This document shows, in pieces, positions 1-8,194 of a stretch of 64,000 nucleotides of DNA. Positions within the stretch are counted from its first letter, which is position 1; each line of letters begins with the position of its first letter. The notes below the pieces were generated by a model. That model searched no databases. It was given only the letters and a program-made list of their open reading frames with translations, and was not told where the DNA came from. The DNA is from Virgibacillus proomii. Its GTDB lineage: Bacteria > Bacillota > Bacilli > Bacillales > Amphibacillaceae. Where the stretch lies: positions 293,176 through 357,175 of the forward strand of contig NZ_FUFN01000009.1 of the NCBI RefSeq assembly GCF_900162615.1, written 5' to 3'. The translations under genes were made by a program, and so were the position numbers.

Positions 1-943
1 TCATGACAGCGGGTTGAAGCAGGAGCACCTCCATCAATGGTATCCCACAAATAGCACGGATATGCTGTGCAAATTGTGAAATCGTACAAGCCTCAATCGT
101 ATAATGTCCAGAATTATGTGGGCGTGGGGCCATTTCATTTATGTATATCCTGTCATCTTGAACGAATAATTCTACAGCAAATGTTCCAACAATGTCCATA
201 TAATGAGCTAGTTTCTCTACTGCTTCAAGTGCATGCTTTTCTATGGTTTTGCTAATTGCTGCAGGTACGGTTGTTTGGAATAAAATATGACCCTTATGCT
301 CATTTTCCGCAATTGGGAAAAATGTGATCTTCCCCCCCTGCGAACGGGTAAAAATAACGGAAATTTCTTTATCAAATGAAATCCATTCTTCTACAATACA
401 ATGTTTGTGTTTGTCGGCAAATTCGATCGCAGCCGTTATATCACTATTTGTTTCTATCTTTAACTGACCTTTGCCATCGTATCCGCCTCGACACGTTTTT
501 ATTACAGCAGGCAATGAAAAGTCAGCTAATGCTTTCTTACATTCTGATCCATTCGTTACAATGGCAAACATTGGAACCGGTAAGTCAAGATTTTTCAATA
601 TCGTTTTTTCTTTTTCCCGATTTTGCGTAATTTCTAATGGATAAGCACCTTGGGGTAGTTTACCTTGCTTTTCGATATACGCTGCAGCTCGTAAATCTAC
701 ATTTTCAAACTCATAGGTGATCACATCAGCTTGTTCCGTTAATTGTTTAATCGCATCCATATCATCATAATCTGCAATAATTTGAGAGTCAGCCACTTGA
801 CTTGTTGGACAATCTTCTGTCGGATCAAGAACACGAACACGATATCCCATATATTTAGCCGCAAGTGCCATCATGCGACCTAATTGTCCGCCACCAATAA
901 TGCCAATTGTTTTTCCAGGTAAAATAGTGTTATTTTTTTGCAA
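1..943 (-). CDS. purK: N5-carboxyaminoimidazole ribonucleotide synthase PurK (partial)
   Basis: ATP-grasp enzyme of purine synthesis that carboxylates AIR to N5-CAIR, the substrate of PurE encoded just before it. The minus-strand frame is open from a TTG at 941-943 to the window edge, so the C-terminus is missing. Visible: the nucleotide-binding start IGIIGGGQLGRMM, the YEFENVD segment, the ATP-grasp stretch VIKTCRGGYDGKG, and EMAPRPHNSGH near the edge. The TTG start is chosen because it is preceded by a GAGG ribosome site at good spacing and places the GGGQLGRM motif at the usual distance. It overlaps the 3' end of purE by 14 bases, so the two are translationally coupled. Family assignment is firm; the start codon is inferred. 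Confidence 0.95.
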   Translation of the reverse strand, partial: MQKNNTILPGKTIGIIGGGQLGRMMALAAKYMGYRVRVLDPTEDCPTSQVADSQIIADYDDMDAIKQLTEQADVITYEFENVDLRAAAYIEKQGKLPQGAYPLEITQNREKEKTILKNLDLPVPMFAIVTNGSECKKALADFSLPAVIKTCRGGYDGKGQLKIETNSDITAAIEFADKHKHCIVEEWISFDKEISVIFTRSQGGKITFFPIAENEHKGHILFQTTVPAAISKTIEKHALEAVEKLAHYMDIVGTFAVELFVQDDRIYINEMAPRPHNSGHYTIEACTISQFAQHIRAICGIPLMEVLLLQPAVM

Positions 944-1415
944 GCTCTTCCCTCATTTCTGTTACCTTAGCTTTCATTTGCTTACGATAATTTTCTAGCC
1001 GCTCTGCAACTTTTTCTTCAAATGTACCAATTATTTGTCCAGCTAAAATCCCAGCATTTTTCGCTCCTGCATTTCCGATAGCAACTGTAGCCGTGGGAAC
1101 TCCACCAGGCATCTGCACAATCGATAACAGTGAATCCAGTCCTTGTAATGATTTACTTTCAACAGGCACGCCAATTACTGGTATCGTTGTTTGGGAAGCA
1201 ACCATCCCCGGTAAGTGTGCTGCCCCGCCAGCCCCTGCTATAATAACTTTTATTCCCCGCTTTCTAGCTGTTTTTGCATAATCAAACATATCATCCGGTG
1301 TACGATGAGCGGAGATAATTTCTTTTTCATAAGGTAGCTGTAATTCATCCAGTACATCACAAGCATGCTTCATCGTTTTCCAATCAGAAATACTGCCCAT
1401 GATAACTCCAATCAT
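930..1415 (-). CDS. purE: N5-carboxyaminoimidazole ribonucleotide mutase PurE
   Basis: Class I PurE, converting N5-CAIR to CAIR in de novo purine synthesis. The protein starts MIGVIMGSISDW, with the SxSDW phosphate-binding signature, followed by SAHRTPD and GAGGAAHLPGMVAS, all typical of the catalytic core; about 160 residues is normal length. The ATG at 1415 is preferred over an upstream GTG at 1427 because AAGGTGG lies 8 bases upstream of it. First gene of the purE-purK operon. Expression is predicted to be controlled by PurR boxes and a purine riboswitch some 220-490 bases upstream. Confidence 0.97.
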   Translation of the reverse strand: MIGVIMGSISDWKTMKHACDVLDELQLPYEKEIISAHRTPDDMFDYAKTARKRGIKVIIAGAGGAAHLPGMVASQTTIPVIGVPVESKSLQGLDSLLSIVQMPGGVPTATVAIGNAGAKNAGILAGQIIGTFEEKVAERLENYRKQMKAKVTEMREELAKK

Positions 1416-1488
1416 TTCTATAACCACCTTAACTTTTTAATATATTTGAGAGATTATATCATGCCTCTTGCACTATGAAGAGGATATT

Positions 1489-1588
1489 TAGAAAAACTTG
1501 GCTTGTCTCCACGTCTTTAGCAAAAGCTGTAGTTTTTCTTATACTATATAAAGCCTAAAGTTTTATACTTTCCTATGGTATAAAAAAG
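1489..1588 (-). repeat. ~95-nt dispersed structured repeat, copy 1
   Basis: This stretch of the purE leader is about 80% identical to 9573-9667 in the pbuG leader. Shared blocks (plus strand) include GGCTTG, TTTTTCTTATACTATA and AAAGTTTTATACTTTCCTAT. It contains short inverted repeats (TTATACTA against TAGTATAA; AAACTTGG against CCAAGTTT on the transcript), so the RNA would fold. Both copies lie in the same orientation between a riboswitch terminator and the gene start. Either a mobile-type dispersed repeat or a shared leader element. Confidence 0.75.
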
Positions 1589-1629
1589 TCCGTAAAAGCT
1601 AGCAAATCAATTTTGTCTGTTAGAAGTAA

Positions 1630-1693
1630 AAACAAAAAACAGATCTATCTTACCCCCCTCATATAAAATGAGAGAAGAGAATAGACCTGTTTT
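1630..1693 (-). terminator. Riboswitch-controlled terminator of purE
   Basis: On the minus strand an arm AACAGGTCTATTCT pairs with AGATAGATCTGTT and is followed by a T-rich run (TTTTTTGTTTTT). It lies directly downstream of the purine aptamer, the standard layout for a guanine-responsive OFF switch. Confidence 0.85.
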
Positions 1694-1732
1694 GGGTATA
1701 GTCCAACAGATCGCAATGCAAACGATTCTACT

Positions 1733-1803
1733 TCCCTCATAGTCCGGTCATTTACGGTGCCGGGTAGAGACTTCTGAGCCATATTCTCAGGTATATATGA
1801 GGA
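1733..1803 (-). ncRNA. Purine (guanine-type) riboswitch aptamer, purE operon
   Basis: The minus strand carries the conserved core of the purine riboswitch: loop 2 and J2/3 (GTCTCTACC), P3/L3 (CCGTAAATG) and the closing GACTATG, within outer P1 arms CCTCATA/TATGAGG. J3/4 reads ...GGACTATGAGG, where the base before the P1 3' strand is the C expected for guanine/hypoxanthine specificity. The downstream terminator at 1630-1693 makes this a transcription-attenuating switch for purEK. Specificity is inferred from family rules. Confidence 0.93.
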
Positions 1804-1826
1804 ACCGATTTGTAGTTGTCGATTTT

Positions 1827-1903
1827 AGAATAACAATATAATTCATTTCTGTCAACAGGAATAACGAACATTATTTAATTTACTCTAAATAACGTTCGGT
1901 TTT
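1827..1903 (-). promoter_or_regulatory. Sigma-A promoter with paired PurR boxes (purE operon)
   Basis: On the minus strand, TTGACA (1850-1855) and TATTCT (1827-1832) are separated by 17 bases. Just upstream lie two inverted PurBox-like sites: CGAACATT (1865-1872, plus strand) and AACCGAACGTT (minus strand, about 1891-1901), the pairing and spacing of Bacillus PurR operators. Transcription would start a few bases before the riboswitch. Repression by PurR is an inference from the sites. Confidence 0.85.
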
Positions 1904-1976
1904 TACTTATGTTTAACCAAATTTATAATCTATTATAGCAAATTTTCGAATGTAATGGCGCTCTTTTTAAATTAAT

Positions 1977-2594
1977 TTATGAATCGTTATGTTTTTCAGT
2001 TCCATTCATCGTTGCCTGTTGTTTTTTGGTCTGTTCTTCTGCTTGTTTCTTTGGATTCATTAAACGTCCTTTACGTACTTGCTTGACCCAAAATCCACCA
2101 TGGATATGCTTTGGTTCATAGGCAATTATAAAAGCCTTTGGATCAATTTGTTTAATTGTTTCATAGAGACGAAGTTCATATTTTCGAGGAGTTAAAATTT
2201 GCATCGACAGACGGTCACCTTCCATGCCATATGCATACCAACTTGTCACACCATAGCCCTTATCACGTAATTTTCTAGTAAAGGCGATATCTGGATTCGT
2301 TGAAATAACATTGACAGTTATATATCCCAAGGCTAATTTTTCTTCAATGATGGAGCCACAAATAACACCGATTCCGAAACCGATCGCATAAGCGATTAAA
2401 TTTTGAATTTCGTTTAGATTATCCAATACAAGCCCAAGACCTAGTACATAAATAACGATTTCAAACATACTGACCATTGCAGCAATATAACGTCGGCCCT
2501 TCAGAGTCAAAATCATCCGAACTGTAGATAATGATACATAAACAATATTAATTACTAATATAATGGCAACCATTACGAATGCATTACTTAACAA
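1977..2594 (-). CDS. yebE: DUF2179 (YebE/YitT C-terminal-type) membrane protein
   Basis: 205 residues: three or so N-terminal membrane segments (residues 5-75) followed by a soluble DUF2179 domain (about 85-180) with the characteristic stretch RKLRDKGYGVT and a hydrophilic, Lys/Gln-rich tail. DUF2179 proteins are of unknown molecular function. It starts with TTG at 2594, supported by AAGGAGGG seven bases upstream. In B. subtilis yebE lies between pbuG and purE, and the same order holds here with extra genes inserted between pbuG and yebE. The small NETI gene (yebG) that follows yebE in B. subtilis is not seen here. Confidence 0.85.
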   Translation of the reverse strand: MLSNAFVMVAIILVINIVYVSLSTVRMILTLKGRRYIAAMVSMFEIVIYVLGLGLVLDNLNEIQNLIAYAIGFGIGVICGSIIEEKLALGYITVNVISTNPDIAFTRKLRDKGYGVTSWYAYGMEGDRLSMQILTPRKYELRLYETIKQIDPKAFIIAYEPKHIHGGFWVKQVRKGRLMNPKKQAEEQTKKQQATMNGTEKHNDS

Positions 2595-2861
2595 ACGAAA
2601 CCCTCCTTATCTCTATTGTTTAAGAATACCTCATTTTTTAATCATATGAAATATTTTTTTAATCATTCTTTTGCATATCCAAAAATTACATAAAAACGGG
2701 AAGCATGCTCCTTTGACAGATAATTACCTCATCAGTGTTTTAGCTTAAATTTTGTCAGATGAATTTACTTCTGTCTAAACATATCGCTTGTTTTTATCTT
2801 CAAAAACAATTGAATATCTCCTCCTTATTATCTGTATATACATAAGTTACTTTCACATTTA

Positions 2862-2945
2862 GGTGTCCTTACCTGCCACTGAGACTTCTTCGTATTTTTA
2901 CAACTTTTGAAGGAGATTCTTACGGCACACGTTAGATGTAGAATA
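2862..2945. repeat. Degenerate relative of the ~180-nt dispersed repeat
   Basis: This stretch aligns with the second half of the repeat at 3522-3701 and 11402-11582: TTAGGTG, CCACT(G/T)AGAC, TTTTGAAG.GGAGA, then CTTACGGCAC and GTTAGAT. It lies in the otherwise empty 2595-3090 interval. Similarity is partial (roughly two thirds of positions by eye), so it could be an old copy or a diverged subfamily. Confidence 0.45.
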
Positions 2946-3090
2946 AAGTGAAATCACATACCCAATAGACAAATTTTTCCACTGCTATTTGTATTGTCCG
3001 TCCGTTAACTTCATGGCACATTCAAGCGATCTGGGCATAAGCTATAGAAGAAAATGGACTCTTCTATTTTAGTTAAAATGAGGTGATAAT

Positions 3091-3525
3091 ATGAATCCAT
3101 TTCAACAAATGGGCGATTGGAAAAAGAACCTGGATTATTTTTTCGGCGATAGCTTTTGGAATGAATTTGAAGGTCTCATTAAACCTACGATTCCACAAAT
3201 TAATCTTTATCAAACCGATCACGAACTATTCTGTATTGTTAATATTCCAGGGTTAGAGGATCTCGATAAGCTCGATATTTATGTTGACTATTCCACCTTA
3301 GAATTAAAAGGAACCATTAATATGGACAACTCACATGGTGTTGTCGTAAAAGAAGAAATACTGCATGGTGTATTTGAACGAAAGATTCCTCTCCCATTCC
3401 CAGTCCGTGCGGATAAAATAAACGCCACCTATAAAAATGGGCTCGTCTATATTCAACTGCACCGGCTTATTTCGGAATCAAATCGAAAAAATAGAATTAA
3501 TGTCCGTGTCTTGGAGGAAAAATAA
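3091..3525 (+). CDS. Hsp20/alpha-crystallin family small heat-shock protein
   Basis: 144 residues, the normal size for a small chaperone that holds unfolding proteins. The alpha-crystallin domain spans about residues 38-135: INLYQTDHELFCIVNIPGL, then the strand and loop region ending in KNGLVYIQL, matching the family's GVLTI/V-type C-terminal sheet motif. No transmembrane or signal segment. Preceded by GAGGTGAT. No CIRCE or sigma-B site was recognised upstream. The stop codon lies in the first bases of a dispersed repeat (3522-3701). Spore-coat CotM/CotP-like roles cannot be excluded for this family. Confidence 0.88.
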   Translation: MNPFQQMGDWKKNLDYFFGDSFWNEFEGLIKPTIPQINLYQTDHELFCIVNIPGLEDLDKLDIYVDYSTLELKGTINMDNSHGVVVKEEILHGVFERKIPLPFPVRADKINATYKNGLVYIQLHRLISESNRKNRINVRVLEEK

Positions 3526-3701
3526 AGTGAAACTTCATTCAGTAGGAGTTTTCTTCCATCTCCTACTGAATGTTAGTACCACAGGGTATGACCTAAAGGC
3601 CCTTAAACGAATTGGGTATTTAGGTGCCGTTTTCTCCCACTTAGACCCCTTTGTACCAACTCAGGCTCTTGAAGTGGCAGTCTTACGGCACCTTACATAC
3701 A
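3522..3701. repeat. ~180-nt structured dispersed repeat, copy 1
   Basis: About 90% identical to 11402-11582. One end carries the hairpin CATTCAGTAGGAG ... CTCCTACTGAATG. The other half folds as a nested structure: outer stem GGTGCCGT/ACGGCACC and inner stem CCACTT/AAGTGG. An open frame crosses both copies (ending ...SHLDPFVPTQALEV), but the RNA-like compensatory pairing and lack of a ribosome site argue that it is non-coding. See findings for a possible origin. Confidence 0.85.
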
Positions 3702-3820
3702 GGATAGAAATAGATAACAAAAACTTGGAACGTTCGGTTTACTAGCGCCTTGTATGTTTCAACTAAACGGCGATTCCATATATCCACTACGCGAAATGGA
3801 ATCATTTTCCCAGGTAAAAT

Positions 3821-3855
3821 CAAAAAGCCGCGCTTGATAGTAGCGCGGCTTTTTG
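3821..3855. terminator. Bidirectional terminator downstream of the MOSC gene
   Basis: Perfect-looking hairpin AAAGCCGCGCT ... AGCGCGGCTTT with A and T runs on either side, so it can terminate from both directions. It closes the minus-strand MOSC gene. Confidence 0.9.
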
Positions 3856-3885
3856 ATCATGGTGTTATAAAATTATTGTCTTTTA

Positions 3886-4560
3886 TTATATATTTGGTCC
3901 AAATAATCGTTTTTTTGTTTGTAAAGGAATTCCACGCAGCCGTTTCGTTAACAAATGCTTCCATGTTTTCCCAAGTACTGGACATTGCAATAAATCATCT
4001 GCTAATCGTAAATCCTCTTTAAGGATATGCATGATTTCATTACATGCTGCGATTGACCATTGCGAATATGGACGATCAAGTAGTTTTATATCTTGGTCTG
4101 CTCGAATCTCTCCCTCCTCAATTACTCGAAAATGCCATCCTGTTCGCCCTGATCGTTGCATACGAAGCGCAAAGTCTTCAACCTGAAACCTCTGAGCCAG
4201 CTTCCATGTTGGCAAATATGGCTGGGTTACTTGAATAACAGCATCACCAACTCGGTATGTATCACCTATAAAAACAGAATACTCATCCATCTCTAATACG
4301 GATAAATTTTCCCCTACATATCCTGATGGGATGGAAGCAAATTGCATTTCTTCTACCCAAGAGTAATAATGTTTAAATGGATAAGCAAACAAGGCTTGAT
4401 CCAATTTTGGTTGTTCTTTTTCATCTCCAATTAAACCATTTGCTGCTAACCAAATGCTCTCCTCTACTTCCTCAGTGACCCATTCCTTCTTTTCACTAGC
4501 TGACTCCGTATTTCCTTTTACTTTATGTAGAAAAAGTTTATAAATATATGGCTCCTCCAT
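3886..4560 (-). CDS. MOSC domain protein, YiiM/YflK-like
   Basis: About 224 residues with the layout of YiiM/YflK-type MOSC proteins, which are thought to handle molybdenum cofactor or hydroxylamine-type substrates. Visible: the sugar-nucleotide-like ENLSVLEMDE segment where the family has GENL, IGDTYRVGDAVIQVTQP(YLPTWKLA), then RTGWHFRVIEEGEI, the usual GWY.RVL.pG motif. The C-terminal helical part matches the 3-alpha domain. The ATG at 4560 fits the AGGTGAT site better than the GTG at 4569. Monocistronic, with its own terminator. Confidence 0.85.
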   Translation of the reverse strand: MEEPYIYKLFLHKVKGNTESASEKKEWVTEEVEESIWLAANGLIGDEKEQPKLDQALFAYPFKHYYSWVEEMQFASIPSGYVGENLSVLEMDEYSVFIGDTYRVGDAVIQVTQPYLPTWKLAQRFQVEDFALRMQRSGRTGWHFRVIEEGEIRADQDIKLLDRPYSQWSIAACNEIMHILKEDLRLADDLLQCPVLGKTWKHLLTKRLRGIPLQTKKRLFGPNI

Positions 4561-4830
4561 TACTATCACCTGCCTATAAAAATATGATATAGTATCTTTA
4601 TTCTATTAAAAAGAAGTGCTGAAAATATAGATTTATTATAAAGGGATGTTCAAAAAGGTCTACAAAAATGATTTAACGTTTATTGTACATTAGAATAGAT
4701 AGATTTTAATGCTGAAGTTAAGACGAAACGAGCAGAAGTTTACCCGTAGTAATCTTTCTCAATTTACCAGTTTGAAAAGAATTTGAGCGAAGGATAACTA
4801 CACCTAACACCCGATTCATTTAAGACAACA

Positions 4831-4939
4831 GGACAAGAAAAACTTCGGCAGCGACACATCCCACGCAGAAAAAGCGCTTTTCTTTTTCAAGGACAAGAAA
4901 AACATCGATAGCGACGCATCGCACGTAGAAGTATTTTTT
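4831..4939. repeat. Two tandem ~60-nt imperfect repeats
   Basis: GGACAAGAAAAAC(T/A)TCG(G/A)(C/T)AGCGAC occurs at 4831 and again at 4891, each followed by CATC(C/G)CACG(C/T)AGAA and a T-rich tail. The differences between copies are mostly transitions. It lies in the gene-free interval 4561-5050. A related GGACAAGCAAAAG motif appears near 18582. Confidence 0.7.
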
Positions 4940-5050
4940 TTAAAAAAAAGAAAGAATAGACACTGACACATTGCATTTTTCAAGATTGTTTAAAATAATA
5001 GCCTTTTTTTACTTCTTTTTGCAGCATACCCTTTATAAGGAGGATATACG

Positions 5051-5578
5051 ATGACGAAACAACTAGCAACTTTTGCAGGCGGCTGCTTTTGGTGTATGGT
5101 AAAACCGTTTGACCAATGGGACGGGGTTAAACGTGTTATTTCCGGCTACACAGGTGGAAGTTTAAAAAACCCTACCTATGAAACTGTAAAAACAGGAACA
5201 ACCGGACATTATGAAGCGGTAGAAATAACCTATGATCCTGAAATTATTACATATCAAACCATTTTAGATGTTTTCTGGAAACAAATTGATCCAACAGACG
5301 ATGGCGGACAATTCCATGATCGAGGATCTTCCTATCGAACAGCCATTTTCTATCATAATGAACATCAAAAGGAATTGGCAGAAGTCTCTAAGCAAACACT
5401 GGAACAGAGCGGAAAATTCACCAAACCAATAGTAACGAAAATCTTACCTGCCACAACCTTTTATCCTGCAGAAGACGATCATCAGAATTATTATCGAAAG
5501 CATGAAGCTGCATATAAAGCAGATCGTGCCAAATCGGGAAGAGATGAATTTATTGAAAACGTATGGAAACATCGTTAA
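5051..5578 (+). CDS. msrA: Peptide-methionine (S)-S-oxide reductase MsrA
   Basis: 175-residue cytosolic repair enzyme reducing Met-S-sulfoxide. The catalytic motif GGCFWC is at residues 10-15, slightly altered afterwards (MVKPFD instead of the usual MEPFD). GYTGG, HYEAVEITYDP, FWKQIDPTDDGGQF.DRGSSYR and YHQNYY-like ...ATTFYPAEDDHQNYY are all present. No fused or adjacent msrB. A GGAGGATATACG ribosome site precedes the ATG. The 470 bases upstream hold only repeats; no regulator was seen. Confidence 0.95.
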   Translation: MTKQLATFAGGCFWCMVKPFDQWDGVKRVISGYTGGSLKNPTYETVKTGTTGHYEAVEITYDPEIITYQTILDVFWKQIDPTDDGGQFHDRGSSYRTAIFYHNEHQKELAEVSKQTLEQSGKFTKPIVTKILPATTFYPAEDDHQNYYRKHEAAYKADRAKSGRDEFIENVWKHR

Positions 5579-6222
5579 CCTCAACATAGTTATGGCAGAC
5601 AAAGTATTTCCTATGACATCGCTAGAATCATGCAGAAAATTTGACTAGCTTTCACCTTTAAACTAGAATGTTGTACGCGTTCATTTAAAAACCCGCTACG
5701 AATGAAATAAAAAGTTTGAAATTTCATTAATGGATTAGGGATAGTAAACCAGCATAATTATTACTTCTAGCTTATCCGAAAACTTATTCATAGCAGCATT
5801 TACAGATTGCTGCTATTGGGCCAATGAAGCTTTTAAGACTCTGCTCTTTCTAATTACAATTGAGCCTTTACAAGGGAAAGTTACTATCATGAATACCATT
5901 CTTATCTTTTTTTCTATGCAAGTATATCCACTATAGAAACGATTCATCTTATTGCTAGACTACATATTTATTTTTAGGTAATAGAAAGATAAAGCTTAAC
6001 AAGCTATGACTTTGCGAGAAAATAAAGCAAGATGCAAAACTTCAAATTGTTACTTACGGGGAATCTCTTTTCCGTATCGAGATATGTTTATACTAACGGA
6101 CTCACTTCTTAAACAGCTTCTATATGAATTATTAATAATATCCCTGGTTTTTGTCCCGTAAGTTGTCCTTTCTAACCGAGCATCTAGTTTTTTAGCATAC
6201 TATTAAGTCAGGAGAGAGAATT
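5579..6222. other. Gene-free interval between msrA and MFS gene
   Basis: No open frame with coding character was found on either strand, nor any clear terminator or structured element. AT-rich sequence with scattered short homopolymers. Confidence 0.6.
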
Positions 6223-7398
6223 TTGTCTAAACAGCAATCGTTAATACCTTTAAAAATGCTATTATTTGCCTTTCATGCTACAAATACGATTATCCTTAGT
6301 TATTTACCTTTATACTTAAAGTATAAGGGACTTAATGGAACGGAAATTGGTTATGTACTTGCAGTCGGTCCACTTGCTTCTATTATAGCACAGCCGTTTT
6401 GGGGGTATATGAGTGATAAATATAAGACCGTAAAACGAGTTATCCAAGTTTGTCTGATTGGACTACTTCTATTAAGTATCCTATTTTTCCAAATGAATAC
6501 GCTACTGCCAATTCTGATTGTCGGTGCTGTGTTCTATTTTTTTGTAACACCAATCGGTGCTTTAGGCGATAGTTTAGCACAGCGGCGAGCGCATGATTTA
6601 GGTGTTTCATTTGGTACCATTCGACTATGGGGATCAATCGGTTTTGCAACATCATCACTTGTAATCGGTGAAGTGCTCACAAGAGCGGGAATTCAATATA
6701 TGATTATTCCATATTTAGTGTTTGGATTTCTTGCCTTCATTGTTAGCTTTAAGCTAACAGATGTCGAGGTCGCATCTGATCCTATCCAACTAAAAGATGT
6801 GAATGCAATTATTAAAAGCAAACCGTTTGTTATCTTTTTATTTTTTATTATGTTTCTAAGTGTTACACACCGAGCAAATGATAGCTTTATTGGTCTCTAC
6901 GTCGAACAATTAGGCGGAAGTGAAGGGCTGGTCGGAGTTGCCTGGTTTGTTGGAGTCGTTACAGAAGCCATTGTATTTGCAACCGCTGGGTATTGGTTTA
7001 GAAAATATCATCCACTCGTATTTGTCATTGTTGCTGGAATTCTATATAGTATTCGCTGGTTTATCTATGGTTCAGCAACTAGTCCATGGCACATTATTAG
7101 CATGCAATTTTTACATGGCTTAACATTCGGTACATTCTATCTAGCTTCTTTCAACTATATTTCTCGACTGATACCTAAGCTTTTACAATCAACCGGACAT
7201 CTTGTCTTTTTTGCCACTTTTTTCGGAGTCTCAGGGATCATTGGCTCATTATTAGGAGGTGCATTGATTGATTCGTATGGAGGCGGAACATTATATTTTG
7301 TTATGGGAGGCATCGCTCTTGTTGGAACCATATTAATTACCATTTATCACCTATTACCATATGGTAAAGAAACATATGTACATGCCAAAGATAAATAA
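6223..7398 (+). CDS. MFS transporter (MFS_1-like, PPP/LacY-type family)
   Basis: 391 residues with about 12 hydrophobic segments. The N-terminal part (FHATNTIILSYLPLYLKYKGLNGTEIGYVLAVGPLASIIAQPFWGYMSDK) carries the MFS loop 2-3 motif GYMSDKYKTVKR. The next loop, RRAHDLGVSFGTIRLWGSIGFA, matches the HsrA/YwbF-type family, whose substrates are mostly unknown (nucleosides or sugar-like compounds). It starts with TTG at 6223 after CAGGAGAGAG. Monocistronic: a terminator follows at 7440. Confidence 0.88.
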   Translation: MSKQQSLIPLKMLLFAFHATNTIILSYLPLYLKYKGLNGTEIGYVLAVGPLASIIAQPFWGYMSDKYKTVKRVIQVCLIGLLLLSILFFQMNTLLPILIVGAVFYFFVTPIGALGDSLAQRRAHDLGVSFGTIRLWGSIGFATSSLVIGEVLTRAGIQYMIIPYLVFGFLAFIVSFKLTDVEVASDPIQLKDVNAIIKSKPFVIFLFFIMFLSVTHRANDSFIGLYVEQLGGSEGLVGVAWFVGVVTEAIVFATAGYWFRKYHPLVFVIVAGILYSIRWFIYGSATSPWHIISMQFLHGLTFGTFYLASFNYISRLIPKLLQSTGHLVFFATFFGVSGIIGSLLGGALIDSYGGGTLYFVMGGIALVGTILITIYHLLPYGKETYVHAKDK

Positions 7399-7439
7399 TT
7401 TGCTCAAGCATTATGTCAAATTGAACGTTTTCAACAATA

Positions 7440-7472
7440 GACTCCCGCATCAATTGGTGCGGGAGCATTTGA
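7440..7472 (+). terminator. Terminator of the MFS gene
   Basis: ACTCCCGCA ... TGCGGGAG hairpin followed by a T-rich stretch, 42 bases after the stop. Confidence 0.85.
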
Positions 7473-7584
7473 TTTTACAATACTTTTTCTAGAAAATCAC
7501 AATTAGGAATTACCTGACCTCTGATTTTATTAGCAAATAGGTAAGTACCGGCTAACTTTTTTTCAAACCAATATCGAATTTCAA

Positions 7585-7930
7585 GCAAAAGATATTGTTA
7601 AATCCGCAATAACAGATCATCTTCTCTGGAAATGGCGGGTTTACAACATGTTGCTTGATTTAGAAACACTTGATTCAAAGAGTGTTTCCTCACACAAGAC
7701 GTGCAGACTTGGAAAATGGTACTACAGTGACCTGCCTGTTCACTTGACATCCAATTCCATATTTCAGCAGTTGGAAGAGCCTCATCAAAAAGTGCATCAA
7801 TTATGCGAAATTAGCAATTGAAAGTTATGAACAAGGGGATCGAGCTACAGCACAGCATTATTTTGAACAGCTCCGAGCAGCATCTAGTCAAGTGATTTCC
7901 TTATTAGCACAGTTGGAAAAGCAAATTTAA
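7585..7930 (+). pseudogene. Remnant of a methyl-accepting chemotaxis protein: zinc-binding CZB domain
   Basis: The frame starting AKDIVKSAITDHLLWKWR, then CRLGKWYY and EEPHQKVHQLCE, breaks at a stop near 7820 and resumes in another frame as KLAIESYEQGDRATAQHY. These are the conserved CZB (chemoreceptor zinc-binding) blocks with the HxxW, CxLGKWY and PHxxVH signatures. No start codon and no signalling or membrane domain remains upstream, so this is the 3' stub of a cytosolic chemoreceptor. A one-frame shift separates the two parts. Confidence 0.75.
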
Positions 7931-8154
7931 CAAGCTTTTAATCTTAAAAGAGGTTAGTGATTTTATGTATTCGTTTATAATAAAAGCGCAGACGCTTGCT
8001 TAGCAACCGACAAACTTTGCAAAATTTTAACTGTTAACTTATCAAAAAGGTTATATTAACCAGCGCTCATCACCTAAGCTAGAAAACAAAGCTACTTTAA
8101 AAAAAAGACATGCATCATGTAAAAAAGATATCGTTTTCTATAATCCAATAGTTA

Positions 8155-8191
8155 AAAAGGTGGATGCTCTTTGTTGAAGCAACCACCTTTA
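8155..8191 (-). terminator. Terminator of pbuG
   Basis: Minus strand: CTAAAGGTGG ... CCACCTTTTT hairpin with T run, immediately after the pbuG stop. Confidence 0.88.
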
Positions 8192-8194
8192 GCT

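Noticed and set aside
3437..3745. Open frame of 102 codons crossing the 180-nt repeat, with a similar frame in copy 2 (11450-11635)
   Set aside because: No ribosome-binding site, starts inside hsp20 in another frame, and the repeat shows RNA-type inverted arms; the shared peptide is a by-product of repeat identity.
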